Below, piece by piece: positions 32,041 to 44,562 of a stretch of DNA of 64,000 nt (position 1 is its first letter; each line of letters opens with the position of its first letter). The position numbers and the translations under genes were made by a program. The notes beneath the pieces are model-generated. The model did no database searches. It saw only the letters and a program-made list of their open reading frames with translations, and was not told the origin of the DNA. The DNA comes from Channallabes apus (taxonomy: Eukaryota; Chordata; Actinopteri; Siluriformes; Clariidae). The stretch lies in contig CM060118.1 in the NCBI GenBank assembly GCA_030522415.1, forward strand, positions 17,015,651-17,079,650, read 5' to 3'.

Positions 32041-33539
32041 AGTTGTGCTTAACATTATAGCTTGTTATTAGCACCATGGTTTCGGGACACATGAGATAAA
32101 CTGGTTTTACACTCCCCACAGGAAAAATAAACATACATTGATCTGTCCATTCATCTTTGAGAGTTCAGTTCCAGCTTTAAAAGTCTGCTTTCCTTTTTTT
32201 TTAAATAAGCCATGCTGTGTTGCGCTTTTCATTTTTGTTTGTTGAAGGTTTTGGCATCTTGTAGGTGCATTACTGTCATTTTTGTGTCTTCTATACAAGG
32301 TAAACTATCATATTGATGGGCTCTGTTGAGTGACGCGTATAGCCACATCCACTTTGGGAGAAAAAGCACTAAATTTGTACAAAAAAAGTGCTAGATGCTG
32401 TGAAATAATCTGGCACATAACTGCTCATAACTTCTATGCAACATTTTGATTTAATTTATGATGTTAAACTTCAGGCATATATCTAAGTACTCCCACAGTT
32501 TCATTAAATTCTGTCCAACTAGTTTTATGTAATCCAGTGACAAAATCTGCCAGAACACTGAAACTGACTTTCATCCTCCAGTACATCCAAGTATTAAATA
32601 TAAAGATATCAGTAAAAGAGCGAGTTCCGACCAATTTATAGACAAACATTTATTTTATTTATATAGATAAATGGATGGTTTCTGAAGCAATTTTTACACA
32701 TGAATTGGCCATTGCACATTTTAATCGAAGCTGAAGGCATCTGAGAGTTAGCATCTTCTTTGGCCATGCAGAGTATATATATATATAGGACAGGCTTCTG
32801 GTGTTCTGGTAAATGTAGTTAGGCAACAATGACACATGACACTGATGAGTCTCAGTAAGGTTGTTTGTCAAAACGGAAGATTAAAAAAGGAAGTTCTGCA
32901 ACTTAACATTTCTGGGTAATACATTTCTGAACTAATGCATGAGATTCCAACTGTAAGGTGCCATCAGTTGGCCACAAACAGAACTTAAAGGATTAGCTTA
33001 ACAAATAAGCTCTAAGCCTAATTTAATAAGCTAAAAGCGAAGAACCTTGTATAGTAGTGTGTGAATATTTAGTCTAATATTTATTCTACCTTACCAGTGG
33101 GTTATTCTAAATCGTCTGAAATGTAAATAAGGCACTCTTTTGTATTCAGTATTACTGAATTTAACAGAACTTGATTCAATTAAATACACATTAATAAAGA
33201 AAAGAATGTTAGAATATTTAGTGCATGAAAAAGTGAAGCTAATTGTTCAGTTCAGCTAAAATAAGGCAGCAAGTCTAACAAATCACTTTGTAATGTACAC
33301 TTTCTAGTAAGACAAGTGAATTAAACACTTTTAACAACATTTTTTAAAAATCTACATGCAGCTCGCATTTGGAACAGTGTTTTTTACAGTGAGAAAAACA
33401 ATTAAATATCAGGTTTACACATTTCAAATTTAACACAAGTTATTGCTGTTTTATGCAATGTAATGTCAGCCTCCAAGTAGTTAATTAAAAATGTGGAAAG
33501 TGATTGAATTTAAAATAAGTGTTCCATTACAATCACTGA
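32041..33539. other. Unassigned sequence
   Basis: No gene, RNA gene or clear transposon boundary is seen. The open frames here are short and lack domains. A short TA repeat lies near 32775. Confidence 0.4.
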
Positions 33540-34285
33540 TGTAAGGAATCATCACTAGAGGGTACTGCTTAGTTTTTGTAGTTTTAGTTTGGCAGACTCA
33601 GTTTCCCAGAAGACACCTCGGTTAGGTGATGCGGGAGCTCACCTGAACCGAGGCAGGTCATTAAATCTTCCATAAATAGCTAGTTAGTCTGGGAAACTGG
33701 TTCGAGCATTGAATGTTTGTTAGTATGAGACTGTCATCTATGTGGGCACTTTGTTTTGTATTTAGGTTTATTAATATTTTGGTTTGTTTTATATTGGTTT
33801 TCTTGATTTAGCTTGTACCTGTTAGAATTATTTTAGATATAAAGGAGTTATTTCTACTCTCTTGCTCTCTTCCTCATAGATTTGATATTAACGTGTTTAA
33901 TCTTTCCTGCTGCTATCTTCCTGTCTCCTCTTGCATCTATTCTTAAAGGTGTGAATGCTCCCACGCTCACCTTCCCATACTCTGTCTCTCTCTCCCTCTC
34001 TCGCTATCTCCCTCTGTCTCCTTCCCCCTAACTTGAGCCAACATCTTGTGATCTGTCTCTGCACGGACACCTCTCTATCTTCCTCTCCTTTGATTCTTCA
34101 GGATCTCACCAGGACATTTACAATGGTTCATGCTCTTTGTAGTAAAGTATGTCAATGGCACAGGCGTTTGGTCAAACATATATAAACACCATCCTTTGCT
34201 GTTAATAAACAGAGACCTTTCTGACGGGCAACGTGTTTGACTAAGTCTCTCCTGGCGCCAGAAAAACTTACCGAAACACAGCGGA
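33540..34285 (+). mobile_element. Probable solo LTR related to 27362-28350
   Basis: It begins TGTAAGGAATCATCACTAGAG and shares the cagtttcccagaagac, ggtgatgcgggagctcacct and cataaatag blocks with the LTR at 27.4 kb. A taataaacagag signal lies near 34202. No internal Gypsy sequence adjoins it. The right end is approximate. Confidence 0.5.
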
Positions 34286-34466
34286 CAGACCGAGCAACTC
34301 ACCTCTTCTACTACGCAACTTTAGAAAAACTTTACAGTACTTTAACCTAGAAACATGTCCCAAGGCACTAGTTGTGATAGATTAGTCTTTTGTGTTTAAA
34401 TGTGTGTGGAGCTGACTCGATTTTGTGCAGTCTTATGTATCTCCAGGTTGTGTAAGTCTCTCTGTG

Positions 34467-34582
34467 TCTGTGGTCTCCCTAGTTTCCCTGTCTCTAGCCT
34501 CTGTGTCTCTAGCCTCCCTAGTTCCCTCCCCCCCTGTCTCTAGCCTCCCTAGTTTCCCGCCCTCTCTCTAGCCTCCCTAGAA
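34467..34582 (+). repeat. Minisatellite ctgtctctagcctccctag, block 1
   Basis: About four imperfect units of ctgtctctagcctccctag with a C-rich spacer. The same unit recurs at 38018-38130. Confidence 0.8.
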
Positions 34583-37190
34583 GGGCAGAGGGAGTCTCGA
34601 TCACTGGCAGCTCAGGAATGACATGTGTAGCTCGACAGAGAGAGAGAAAGAGTGAAAGGAAGAAAGAGGGGGAGAAAGAGAAGAAGAGAGATGGCAGTTA
34701 GATATGGTCACAGTCACAAATGTATAATGTGAATGTATATTTACTGTAGAGTGCAAGCAGGGACTCCGGCAGGACTAACTATGACAGCATAACTAAAAGG
34801 GAGAGCCAGAAGGAAACACAAACATGAGGGCTCCCTGAGATGAAAAGCAAACAATCACCTGACCGTCAACAAACCTAAGTGATCAAATGAGAGTGAGGAA
34901 GACAGCATCTAAACATACCAGTTCACCATAATACTCTACGTCCATGAGTCCCCTAGATCTGCTCCTTTACCTAAGACAAATCTATTTATAGAAATGCTTG
35001 GCTAAATAAATAGGTTTTTAGCCTAGACTTAAACACTGAGACTGTGTCTGAGTCCCGAACACTATTTGGAAGACTATTCCATAATTTTGGGGCTTTGTAA
35101 GAAAAAGCTCTGCCCCCAGCTGGAGTTTTCATATTACGCGGTACTGACAAGCAGCCTGCATCCTTTGATCGAAGTAGGCGTGGCGAATCGTAAGACACCA
35201 GCAGTTCGCTCAGATACGGCGGCGCGAGACCATTTAATGCTTTATAGGTCAAGAGTAGTATTTTAAAATCAATGCGAAATTTCACGGGGAGCCAATGTAG
35301 TGAAGATAGGATAGGGGTGATGTGCTCATATCTTCTGGTTCTAGTGAGGACTCTCGCTGCTGCATTCTGGACTAGCTGAAGCTTGTTTATGGACCTAACT
35401 GAACAACCAGACAGTAAGGCATTACAATAGTCCAACCTAGAGGTGATAAAAGCATGAACTAGTTTTTCTGCATCATTTAGCAACAATATATTTCTTATCT
35501 TGGCAATATTTCTGAGGTGAAAGAATGCTATCCTGGTGATATTATCTACATGAGCTTCAAATGAATGGCTGGAATCTATAATCACGCCGAGGTCTTTTAC
35601 TGTTGCACTTGATGGAACAGAAAGGCCATCTAAAGTTACGGTGTGATCTAAGATTTTACTCCTAGCTGTATGCGGTCCTATGACTAGAACTTCTGTCTTA
35701 TCCGGATTAAGCAGAAGGAAGTTAATTAGCATCCAATTTCTTATGTCCTGCACACATTGCTCAACTTTAGTAAGATGGTTTTTCTCATCAGGTTTTGCTG
35801 AGACGTATAACTGTGTGTCGTCAGCATAACAATAAAAACTAATACCATGCTTACGGATTATGTTGCCCAGAGGAAGCATGTAAAGGGAAAAAGCAGTGGG
35901 CCTAAAACTAAACCCTGCAGAACGCCAAACTCCACTAGAAAACATGCAGAATAATCACCATTTAAGTCTACATACTGACAACGATCGGTCAAATAGGATC
36001 TGAGCCAGGAGAGGGCTGTACGCTTAATTCCTACTACATTTTCTAATCTGTGAAGAAGAACAGCATGATCAATGGTGTCAAAAGCTGCACTGAGGTCGAG
36101 TAATGCAAGCATAGTTACACAACCCTGATCAGAGGCCAATAGGAGGTCATTTACTACTTTAACGAGTGCTGTTTCTGTGCTGTGATAAGGCCTAAATCCT
36201 GACTGATACAGTTCATGTATGCCTTTTCTATGTAGATATGAGCATAGCTGCCCTGCTACTATCTTTTCTAGAATCTTAGCGATAAATGGCAGGTTTGATA
36301 TTGGCCTGTAATTGGACAGCTGACAGGGGTTGAGGTCAGGTTTCTTAATTATAGGTTTGATAACTCCTAATTTAAAAGATTTTGGAACATAACCAATGCT
36401 GAGTGAGGAATTAATCATTCTCAACAGCGGTTCTGTTATTACTGGTACTATCTGTTTAAGAAAATGTTTCGGAATAGGATCTAATATACAGGTTGATGAA
36501 TTTGCAGAAGAGATGAGTGAAATTAGTTCATTCTCTTCAAGGGGAGTAAAGTATTCTAGGTTTGAATCTGACATGGCTAGGTTAACATCTGTATCAATTA
36601 CATTGTTCGGTTTCAAAGCCTCAATTTTATGCCTGATATTTATAATTTTATTATTAAAAAAGTTCATGAAGTCCTCACTATTGCATGATGTTGTTGTGGA
36701 GATTTCTGTAGTGGTCTTATTTCTGGTTAATTTGGCTACGGTATTAAATAAAAATCTAGGATTATTTTTATTTTCTTCTATAAGAGTGGAGAGATACGTT
36801 GATCTAGCTACACTAAGAGCTTTCCTATAGTTCAGGATGCTCTCTTTCCATGCTATTTGAAATACTAACAATTTAGTTTGACGCCATTTACACTCTAATT
36901 TCCGAGCAGTCTGTTTTAAAGTGCGCGTGTGATCGTTATACCAGGGAGCGAGTTTCTTATCTCTAATAATTTTTCTTTTAGCTGGAGCTACATTATCTAA
37001 GGTGCAATGAAATGCCGACTCTAAACATTCAGTCGCCTGATCGAGTTCTGTGGGATCAGACGGTGATCTAATCAAAGTTGGTAACTCTGGGAGATTACTG
37101 ATAAAACTCTGTGTGGTAGTTGATGTGAATGTACGTTTAATACGGTAGTGCGGTGCTGTGCGTACATTATCACTGTGACACACTTGAATG
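34583..37190 (-). mobile_element. L2-type LINE, 5' truncated
   Basis: The minus-strand ORF2 (most of RT) is followed by a 3' UTR that ends abruptly inside the minisatellite at 34582. Its 3' UTR matches 2196-3170 in reverse. The endonuclease and 5' end are missing. Confidence 0.85.
34986..37183 (-). pseudogene. L2 ORF2 reverse transcriptase, frameshifted
   Basis: The first frame (37183-35858) carries a linker region and then RT: PNYRPIS-like LSNYRPISNLPFIAKILEKI, QSGFRPYHSTETAL and palm motif A LDLSAAFDTIDH. A frameshift lies near 35900-35945. The second frame (to 34986) has motif C YADDTQLY and the C-terminal RLDYCNALLSG and LQLVQNAAARVLTR region. Apart from the frameshift and the lost N-terminus the coding sequence is well preserved, so the copy is fairly young. 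It copies LINE RNA at the target site when intact. Confidence 0.9.
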
Positions 37191-37309
37191 GAGACAAGAT
37201 AGTGATCTGAGATAATTTCAGACAGTGGAATTGTGAATACATTTCTTATACTTAATCCGAAGAATATTATTAAATCTATTATTAAATTTTCTGAGGCATT
37301 GTTTTCTGT

Positions 37310-37349
37310 ACGTCATTAAAACTGCGACTTCTTCGCGGTTTAATGACGT
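37310..37349. repeat. Hairpin with 11-bp perfect arms
   Basis: ACGTCATTAAA (37310-37320) pairs with TTTAATGACGT (37339-37349); pairing extends inward with one bulge. Confidence 0.8.
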
Positions 37350-37415
37350 AATGTTATTCTCCAGTGGAAGAGCGTGTTGAATTACAACATCGCAGGTGAC
37401 ATGGAAAAGGAAAAG

Positions 37416-37658
37416 AACAAGACCCCCCCCCCCTCCAACACACACATGCCTTGTGTTAATGCTTATTTGGGCTAAATAACATTAAATCAGTATTTGATGA
37501 ATAAAGCATATGTGCAGGCTGCAATTATGCCGTTTTTTTTTTTCTCCTCCTCCATTTTAAAACCATGGTGCGCGAACTTTGCATATATAGCAGAGATAGC
37601 GTTAAGCATATTTCACCTTCATCTTTCTTGGCTAATGTGTAGCGCAAGAACGTCCCTT
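37416..37658 (+). repeat. 243-bp tandem duplication, copy 1
   Basis: It starts aacaagacccccc and ends at cgtccctt. It is almost identical to the next 243 bases. Confidence 0.9.
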
Positions 37659-37901
37659 AACAAGACCCCCCCCCCCTCCAACACACACATGCCTTGTGTT
37701 AATGCTTATTTGGGCTAAATAACATTAAATCAGTATTTGATGAATAAAGCATATGTGCAGGCTGCAATTATGCCGTTTTTTTTTTTCTCCTCCTCCATTT
37801 TAAAACCATGGTGCGCGAACTTTGCATATATAGCAGAGATAGCGTTAAGCATATTTCACCTTCATCTTTCTTGGCTAATGTGTAGCGCAAGAACGTCCCT
37901 T
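37659..37901 (+). repeat. 243-bp tandem duplication, copy 2
   Basis: A second copy of 37416-37658, with differences only in the C run. The matched open frames in both copies are shadows. Confidence 0.9.
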
Positions 37902-38017
37902 TAAGTATGCACGAAGCCGAATAGTATGAAGATTTAAAACCTAGTTGCTATTAATATTATTATTGTATAAATGAACAAGCTATGTAATTTAAATGCTGAT
38001 ACAAAACGTTCCCCCTG

Positions 38018-38145
38018 CCTGTCTCTAGCCTCCCTAGTTTCCCCACCCCCCTGTCTTTAGCCTCCCTAGTCCCCCCCCCCCGCCCCCCCCCCCCCCGTCT
38101 CTAGCCTCGCTAGTCTCCTAACCCCCCCCCCCCCCCCCCCCCCCC
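38018..38145 (+). repeat. Minisatellite ctgtctctagcctccctag, block 2
   Basis: The same unit as at 34467-34582, here with long C runs between units. Confidence 0.8.
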
Positions 38146-39389
38146 ATGGCCTATGGTGATAGCATTTGGGTTTGTGTGTTTGCTGGCTTTTAGCGCTGAG
38201 TGGTGCTATATAACTATAGACTGACGCCTCAGGCATCAGTTCGATCTCTCCAGGCTTAATGAGGCGCAGGTCGTCCACAGCCGCACTTCGTTGCAGATAA
38301 AATAAAGTGAAACATTGTAATTAAACAAATTCATAATCATAGTAGTAACATTATAGTACAAATTTATAATAAAAATTTAATTCAGTTTTTTTAGGATCGA
38401 ATTTAAGCAACGTAAACGTTAACATACTGAGTCTTTAGATTTTATTATGTGTGATTTGAAAAGCTACACGTGTAGGGTCTTGTGTCATCTTATATTTTGT
38501 GTTCTTTAAATTTGTAGCTTTTATAAGACTCTACTTTTATTTAGGTTAGTGACGAAAAAACAATGACGAAAAAACTTTATGATGTTGTTAAAATAAAGAA
38601 GGTAAACGGGGTTCTGTATTGTTTTTGGTGAACTTGAGCTCGTCAGAAAATGAACTGATACTCCGTGTATACTCGCCTCACAGACGTGAAAAATATATAC
38701 TTATAGAAAGCGAAATATCTGCTTTTATATAAACTAATAAAAAAAAACATATTAGATTACGTAATTCGTATGAAAAGTGAATTATAGGCGCGCTCCCTGC
38801 TGCGAAGACGACGAGATGACATGATCACAATCAGCACAGCCAAAACCAAAGGAATCACTAATTTATCAATGAATTATTAAAATGGTCAGAGTGAGTTTCC
38901 TGGCTGTTTTAACAAATATTTGAAGTAGATAACAGTACCCCACATTTATAAAAGCATTTTTATTTAGACTATAAAAAATAATCCTGCATTTATTTTTAGG
39001 TGTGCCCGCTGCCACAGTTCTTATATGGCTTTTTATCGGAGTAAATTCAGTAACAAACCTGTAAAACAGGTACATCTGTATGAATAAATTGTTTAAATGT
39101 GATCAGTGATTTATGTAAACGACTCAGTTTAGATGTAAGTAAATGCTCCTTGCTGCGCTGTTTGGGGGAGGGACGCGGTAATGACGATTTGGTCTGCTGT
39201 GTGGAGGCTCGCCCGTGAGAGGTTGCGTGCGCGCGGTCCACTACACAGCAAAAATATGTTGCGGCTCACATTCTCATTTTTAATGATATTTTACAAAGGG
39301 TAAATACACATGGAATAATTTTATTTGGTTTGTTTATTTATAAGTAAAATCTAAAATTAAAACATTGTAGAGTAATTAAAAACAGTGTA
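38146..39389. other. Unassigned sequence
   Basis: No gene or recognisable repeat; open frames are short and domain-free. A small GC-richer patch lies at 39150-39240. Confidence 0.4.
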
Positions 39390-39522
39390 GAGTGGGCGCT
39401 AGAGGGACCTCGTCGAAGATGGCCGCATAATTTGCTAGCTCCGCACCAGTTCCCTTTTTTCTAATTTATCTTTCAGCTAATTCGACGCAAACTTGAAGTC
39501 TATCGCTCTTACATTAAACACC

Positions 39523-40400
39523 AATGTCCGAGATTAAAGAAACACGAGACTTTCCGCTCTTCGCGTCCTCTCGGCCTCCCAGAGCTGCAAAGAAAAAAAC
39601 AGGCCGCGGCGGAGGAGGCCTCGTCAGACCAATCGGATGCCATGCTGACAGAAATCCGCTCGTTGGGAGCCAGCCTGGGTAACATTGATGGCAGACTGAG
39701 TGCAATTGACAGCCGCTTGGACAATATTTCTACATCAGTTGTCGCAATACAGGAATCCCTTTCTAATTTAACTGGTAGAGTGGCGTTGAGTGAGTCGCGA
39801 CTAACCGAGGCAGAAGCAAGAATTTCAGCCGCCGAAGACAGCATGCTAACACAGGAAAGGAGAATCACATCTCGGGACAAAGAACTATCATTACTTCGAG
39901 CCAAAATAGACGATTTGGAGAACCGAGGCAGGCGGAAAAACCTGAGGATCGTCGGCCTCCCTGAGAAAGCGGAAGGATCTGACCCTATCGCGCAATATCT
40001 AACAAGGATGTTGCCAAAATGGCTGGACCTTACTCCTGAAACACGCTTGGAGATTGAAAGAGCTCACAGGTCTCTCGGCCCGGTGCCGGGAGCAAACCAT
40101 GCTCCACGAAGTGTTTTGGTGCGTTTTATACGCTATGTGGACAAGGAGTTGATACTGCAAGCAGCGCGGAAAAAACAGTACATCAGCCATGAAGGGATCC
40201 AACTGCGCTTCTTCCAAGACGTATCCGCCGAGGTGCTGAAGAAACGCCGGGAGTTCGACGATCTCAGAAAAAAACTGACTGCTCGTGACATGTTCAGAGG
40301 CTTTGCTTATCCTGCCAAACTTCGTTGCCTTCACGGAACTCGGATACATCTTTTTTCCTCCCCAGCCGAAGGCATGGAGTTTACCAGAAGGGTACAATAG
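39523..40400 (+). pseudogene. L1-type ORF1 (RNA-binding chaperone), frameshifted
   Basis: An ATG at 39523 starts a short basic lead that shifts frame at an A run near 39590. The main frame then encodes a heptad-rich coiled coil (LGASLGNIDGRLSAIDSRLD and on, to about residue 90 of the main frame), an RRM-like start (RRKNLRIVGLPE) and a C-terminal domain with IERAHRSLGP and VLVRFIRYVDKELIL. In L1 elements ORF1p trimerises through the coil and binds the element RNA. Confidence 0.8.
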
Positions 40401-40977
40401 ATACAAAGATATCAAACTGAAAGTTGTTGGTTCTTTTATAGACTTTTCTTTATGATGTTGACTTTTAACAATGATCCGAGGACAATTTATTTGGAAAATG
40501 GGTACGTGGCCAGGATATAGATCATTTCACTATTTTTTATTTTATTTTATTTTTTTTTATGACTCTCTTTCTCTTTGATTTTTATATTATAACCGTTGTG
40601 AAAGAAAAGGGATCCTTTTTTTGTGGATCGATCGCTGGTCAAACGTTTAATCCTCGGATATTGGGTTTTCGCGAAGGGAACTGGTCGGTAGCGCTTGTGC
40701 GCCCCCTTTGGGTATAGCTCTGTATTACTACTTGTTATGGGCTGTTGCTATCTTATGCTCGGTGCCGGTCGGGTACAGTAACCTAAGTTTTGTTTTCTGG
40801 GGTGTGCCTCGTCATTTGGGGACGAGGCCAGAGGGTAGGGGGAGGGGGGGTTTGGGTTCAATATGTTATGTTGTGTGTTCTAAAATACAAGAATTTTTCT
40901 TGTCGGTTTTATATATGTCTCAGGTATGATGCAGTCTTAAACTTGCAGCTTCTTTGGTTTTTACTTCTCTCTGTTTC
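40401..40977 (+). other. L1 inter-ORF region
   Basis: About 575 bp between ORF1 and ORF2 without a recognisable domain. Open frames at 40708-40981 have no domain. Confidence 0.5.
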
Positions 40978-43335
40978 ATGACTACGAACAATACGACCAG
41001 GGTTATTACATGGAATGTTAAAGGGCAGGCACATGTGATTAAGAGGAAAAAAATATTAACCTATTTGAAAAAACAAAGAACTACTATCGCTATGCTACAG
41101 GAAACACACTTATCTGACTCTGAACATTTAAAATTAAAACGGGATTGGTTGGACAGATATTCTTCTCATCGTGTAAAGCAAACACCAGGAAGAGAGGTAC
41201 AATTATTCTAATTAGTAAGCATTTCCCTTTAATTCTAGAACATCAGATTAATGACCCAGATGGAAGATATGTGTTAATTACAGGTACAGTATATGGGCAA
41301 CCTATCACTATACTTAATGTTTACGCTCCAAACGAGGATTCCCCTGAATTTATATCCAAAGTTATACTTTTGTTTAATCAGTACCGCAAGGGCTTGGGAC
41401 TGTGTGCTGGTGACTTTAACTGCGTCATGGATAAAAAAATGGATAAATCCACTTCAGGAACACTCACTCACCGTAGAGCATCCCTGGTCCTCAAGGAACT
41501 TTGTAATGAGTCTGGAATCTCTGATGTTTGGAGAGAACTTAATGGGGGAAGTAAAGAATATACTTTTTACTCTAATCCTCATAGCTCGTATTCTAGACTA
41601 GACTACATTTTGATCCCCATTCAATACCTTCATGCAGTATCTGCATGCCAAATTGGCTCAATTGTTTTGTCCGATCATGCTCCAGTCTCCATAGACATGA
41701 CCCTAAACGTACACAAGACCACAAGGGTCTGGAGATTTAATTCTTCCATGTTGAATGATCCATCGTTTTGTGATTCAATTTGGGAAGGGCTAAAAAATTA
41801 TTGGACAGATAATGAAAATTCGCCAGTATCATCGGCAACTATTTGGGATGCTGCTAAAGCTACAATTAGAGGCCATATCATATCTTATACCTCTACATAC
41901 AAACGAATTTGGTCTAGAAAAAGGCAGGAGTTAGAAAATGAAGTAAAGACATTGGAATGCTTACATAGTACAGCTCCTACTCAAACAAACTGGGCTCAAC
42001 TATGTCGAGCCAGGGCGGAACTTAATCTGGACCACACAAACCACATTAAAAAACTTATTTTTCTTTCAAAACAAGCGTACCATGAGTACGCAAATAAACC
42101 TAATAGATTATTGGCCCATCTAATTAAAAAAACACAGAATGAGAGAATAATTAAATCAAATCATGAAGACTCCAGATGCGTCAATTACGTATGATGCTGC
42201 TTCAATTAACAAATTATTTAAAAAAAAATTTACGAAATATTATATAAATCACAAGTTACTGCTGGACAATCTGATATTACTGAATTCTTAGATAGAATTC
42301 CTCTTTCAGCTATTTCTGATAAAGATAGGACATTTTTAGATTCACCTTTGTCGCCAGAAGAAATTTTTAATGCAATCCATTCTATGTCGTCAAATAAATT
42401 TCCAGGCCCGGACGGGTTCCCTTGTGAATTTTATAAAAAATTCTGGCCAGAACTCTATCCTATTTTACTACCCGCCCTCCAAAATGGATTGGATTGCGGA
42501 GTGGCCCCTGAATCATGGAAAACAGCATGTATTTGTTTAATCCCTAAAAAAGACAAAGATCTGCAAGATTGTGCCTCTTACAGACCAATAAGTCTCCTGA
42601 ATACTGATTATAAAATACTTGCCAAAACACTTGCCCGTAGACTTGAAACCATGTTACCACAGGTTATTAAGCCAGACCAGACAGGATTCATAAAATCACG
42701 TTTTGGCGCAGACAACATTCGTCGACTTTTAAACGTCATAAATTCAATACAAGCTGGTAAAACGCCATCCCTTATTGTTTCCCTTGACACAGAGAAAGCC
42801 TTCGATCGAGTCGAATGGAAGTTTCTTTTTGCCACCCTTAAGAGATTTAATCTAGGTCCCAAATTCATTGACCTGATAAAATTGCTTTATGCCAACCCTC
42901 AGGCTACTGTGACTACGTTGATCTGATCTCAAAGCCTTTTGAAATAGAAAGAGGTACAAGACAGGGGTGCCCTCTCTCGCCCCTGCTCTTTGCCCTTGTA
43001 ATTGAGCCACTGGCTGAATCTATAAGGCAATGGCAACATTTTTTTGGAATAACTGTAGGGGATGAAGAACACCGGATTTCTTTATATGCAGACGATGTGC
43101 TGCTGTATATTTCTGAACCAGATAGGTCAGTCCCAGCATTATTAAAATGTATTTCAGATTATAGTATTTTATCCAGATATAAAATTAATCTGTCAAAATC
43201 CATGGCACTCTCTTTTCATATCCCTAATCTACATGATCTTTCATCCCTTTCACCCTTTAAAATTACTTCGGTTGGTTTTAAATATCTTGGCTGCCCTGTA
43301 CCACTGCCGGCAAAACCTTCTGCAGATGATCAATA
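40978..43335 (+). pseudogene. L1-type ORF2: endonuclease and reverse transcriptase
   Basis: From the ATG at 40978 the apurinic-like endonuclease begins (VITWNVKGQ, MLQETHLSDSEH). After a frameshift near 41200 it continues with ILNVYAPNEDSP, CAGDFNCVMD and LSDHAPVSIDM. A break near 42180-42340 precedes RT: NKFPGPDGFPCEFYKKFWPE, SYRPISLLNTDYKILAK, palm motif A SLDTEKAFDRVEW. A further frameshift near 42920 leads to [20 protein letters not shown] and motif [10 protein letters not shown]. The sequence ends after KYLGCPVPL. With three breaks and no C-terminus it is inactive. Confidence 0.85.
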
Positions 43336-43338
43336 TAT

Positions 43339-44487
43339 TTACTGCACGCAGTTTTGGTCCTTCCAGAAAGTCACAATGGCCTGAAGAAGCTCATCTTTGT
43401 TCTGTGGCTTAGCCTCACGTCTGACGAACTCCTTCAGCACGTGCCAAACCATCTCTATTGGGTTGAGATCAGGAGACCTGCATGTAAGGAATACAAGTTA
43501 GAGGAAATTTTCATGTGAACATTTCATAAACAAACGAATCTAAAATAATGGAACACAGGGCGTAAGAAACATACACGGCTGGTGTTTTCACCCAGTTGAT
43601 CCCCGCCTCAGCAATACACTGTCTCGCTGCTGTATGCTTTGGGTCGTTGTCTATAGCGTACATGAAAGAAACGTTATAAAACACATTGATGAATTATAAA
43701 CACTATAAAACATATATTCCACTAACAGAAATTACAAAATATCACAAGCTCATTATTTTCTTTACCCTGGAAGAAACAATGAGGTCCTTTAAAATGTTGT
43801 TGAATGTATGGCACCAGATCAGATTTTATTATGCTTTCTTCATAATAATGCCGGTCCATAATTCCTGTAAATTGATAGAAAGTCGAAATTCAGTAATATT
43901 AATCAACTATACAGCTACTGTAACTCATCAAGTAATAATGTGGTGTACATTATATACTGTAGAACTTACCTTCAAATACAACTATTGGTCCTGGTCCCTG
44001 ACGGGATATGGCCCCCCAAACGTGAAGTTTTACAGGATGTTTGGCCTTAGGTTTCGCTACGTGCTGACCCTTTTTTTTGTAGCACATCAACGCAAAGCGC
44101 TCCAAAGCCACAGTTGTTTCGTCAGCAAAGATTACATTGTCAAAGGTCTCTTTGACAGCCATCCACTGCTGCGCTTGGCTAAGACGCAGGGCTTTGTTGG
44201 TGTCCCAAATCATAGGGTCTGTGCTAAACAAACAAACAAACAAACCAAAAAACACGAACAAGTAAATATATAGATGTATTAAATACAAAATATAATGTAT
44301 AGTCACTAAAATTATTATAGATGCTTACCGGGCTTTGCCAAAAGTCCATTTAAGTTTCTTTATTGACCTCCTTACGGTGCGAAGTGATAATTTCAATTGC
44401 ATTCGGATCTGAAGCTGGTTTTGAATATGTTTAGCAGACCGTTCATCATCCTCGTCCAGCATTTCATCAATACACTGAAGTACAGCA
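43339..44487 (-). CDS. Intron-bearing Tc1/mariner-type DDE transposase gene (5' exon not found)
   Basis: Five exons on the minus strand, 44329-44487, 43980-44223, 43766-43864, 43575-43650 and 43339-43477, are joined by four introns with GT-AG ends (donors gtaagc, gtaagt, gtaaag, gtatgt). The frame stays open for 238 codons to a TAA. Exon 1 encodes a helix-turn-helix-like segment ([20 protein letters not shown]). Exon 2 has the first catalytic Asp ([13 protein letters not shown]) and [20 protein letters not shown]. Exons 3-4 join to [12 protein letters not shown] with the second Asp. Exon 5 has [11 protein letters not shown] with the last acidic residue. An acceptor at 44488-44490 shows at least one more exon upstream, carrying the N-terminal helix. 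It could be a domesticated gene or an intron-bearing transposon copy; no terminal repeats are seen around it. Confidence 0.75.
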
Positions 44488-44548
44488 CTATACAAATAAA
44501 AACTGCATTTTATTCGATGTCAGATTAATGTAAAATTTTTGATTTTAT

Positions 44549-44562
44549 ACGAAACATATACT
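44549..44562. repeat. Target site duplication of the Rex3-like element (left)
   Basis: ACGAAACATATACT, repeated exactly at 47556-47569. Confidence 0.95.

Larger units (their letters stand above)
39390..43335 (+). mobile_element. L1-type LINE (L1/Tx1 group), 3' truncated
   Basis: It begins with a 5' leader containing gaagatggccgc, typical of fish L1/Tx1 elements, followed by ORF1 and ORF2. It stops within ORF2 at about 43335, immediately next to the stop codon of the transposase-type gene on the other strand. The 3' part of ORF2, the 3' UTR and the poly-A tail are missing. Confidence 0.85.
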
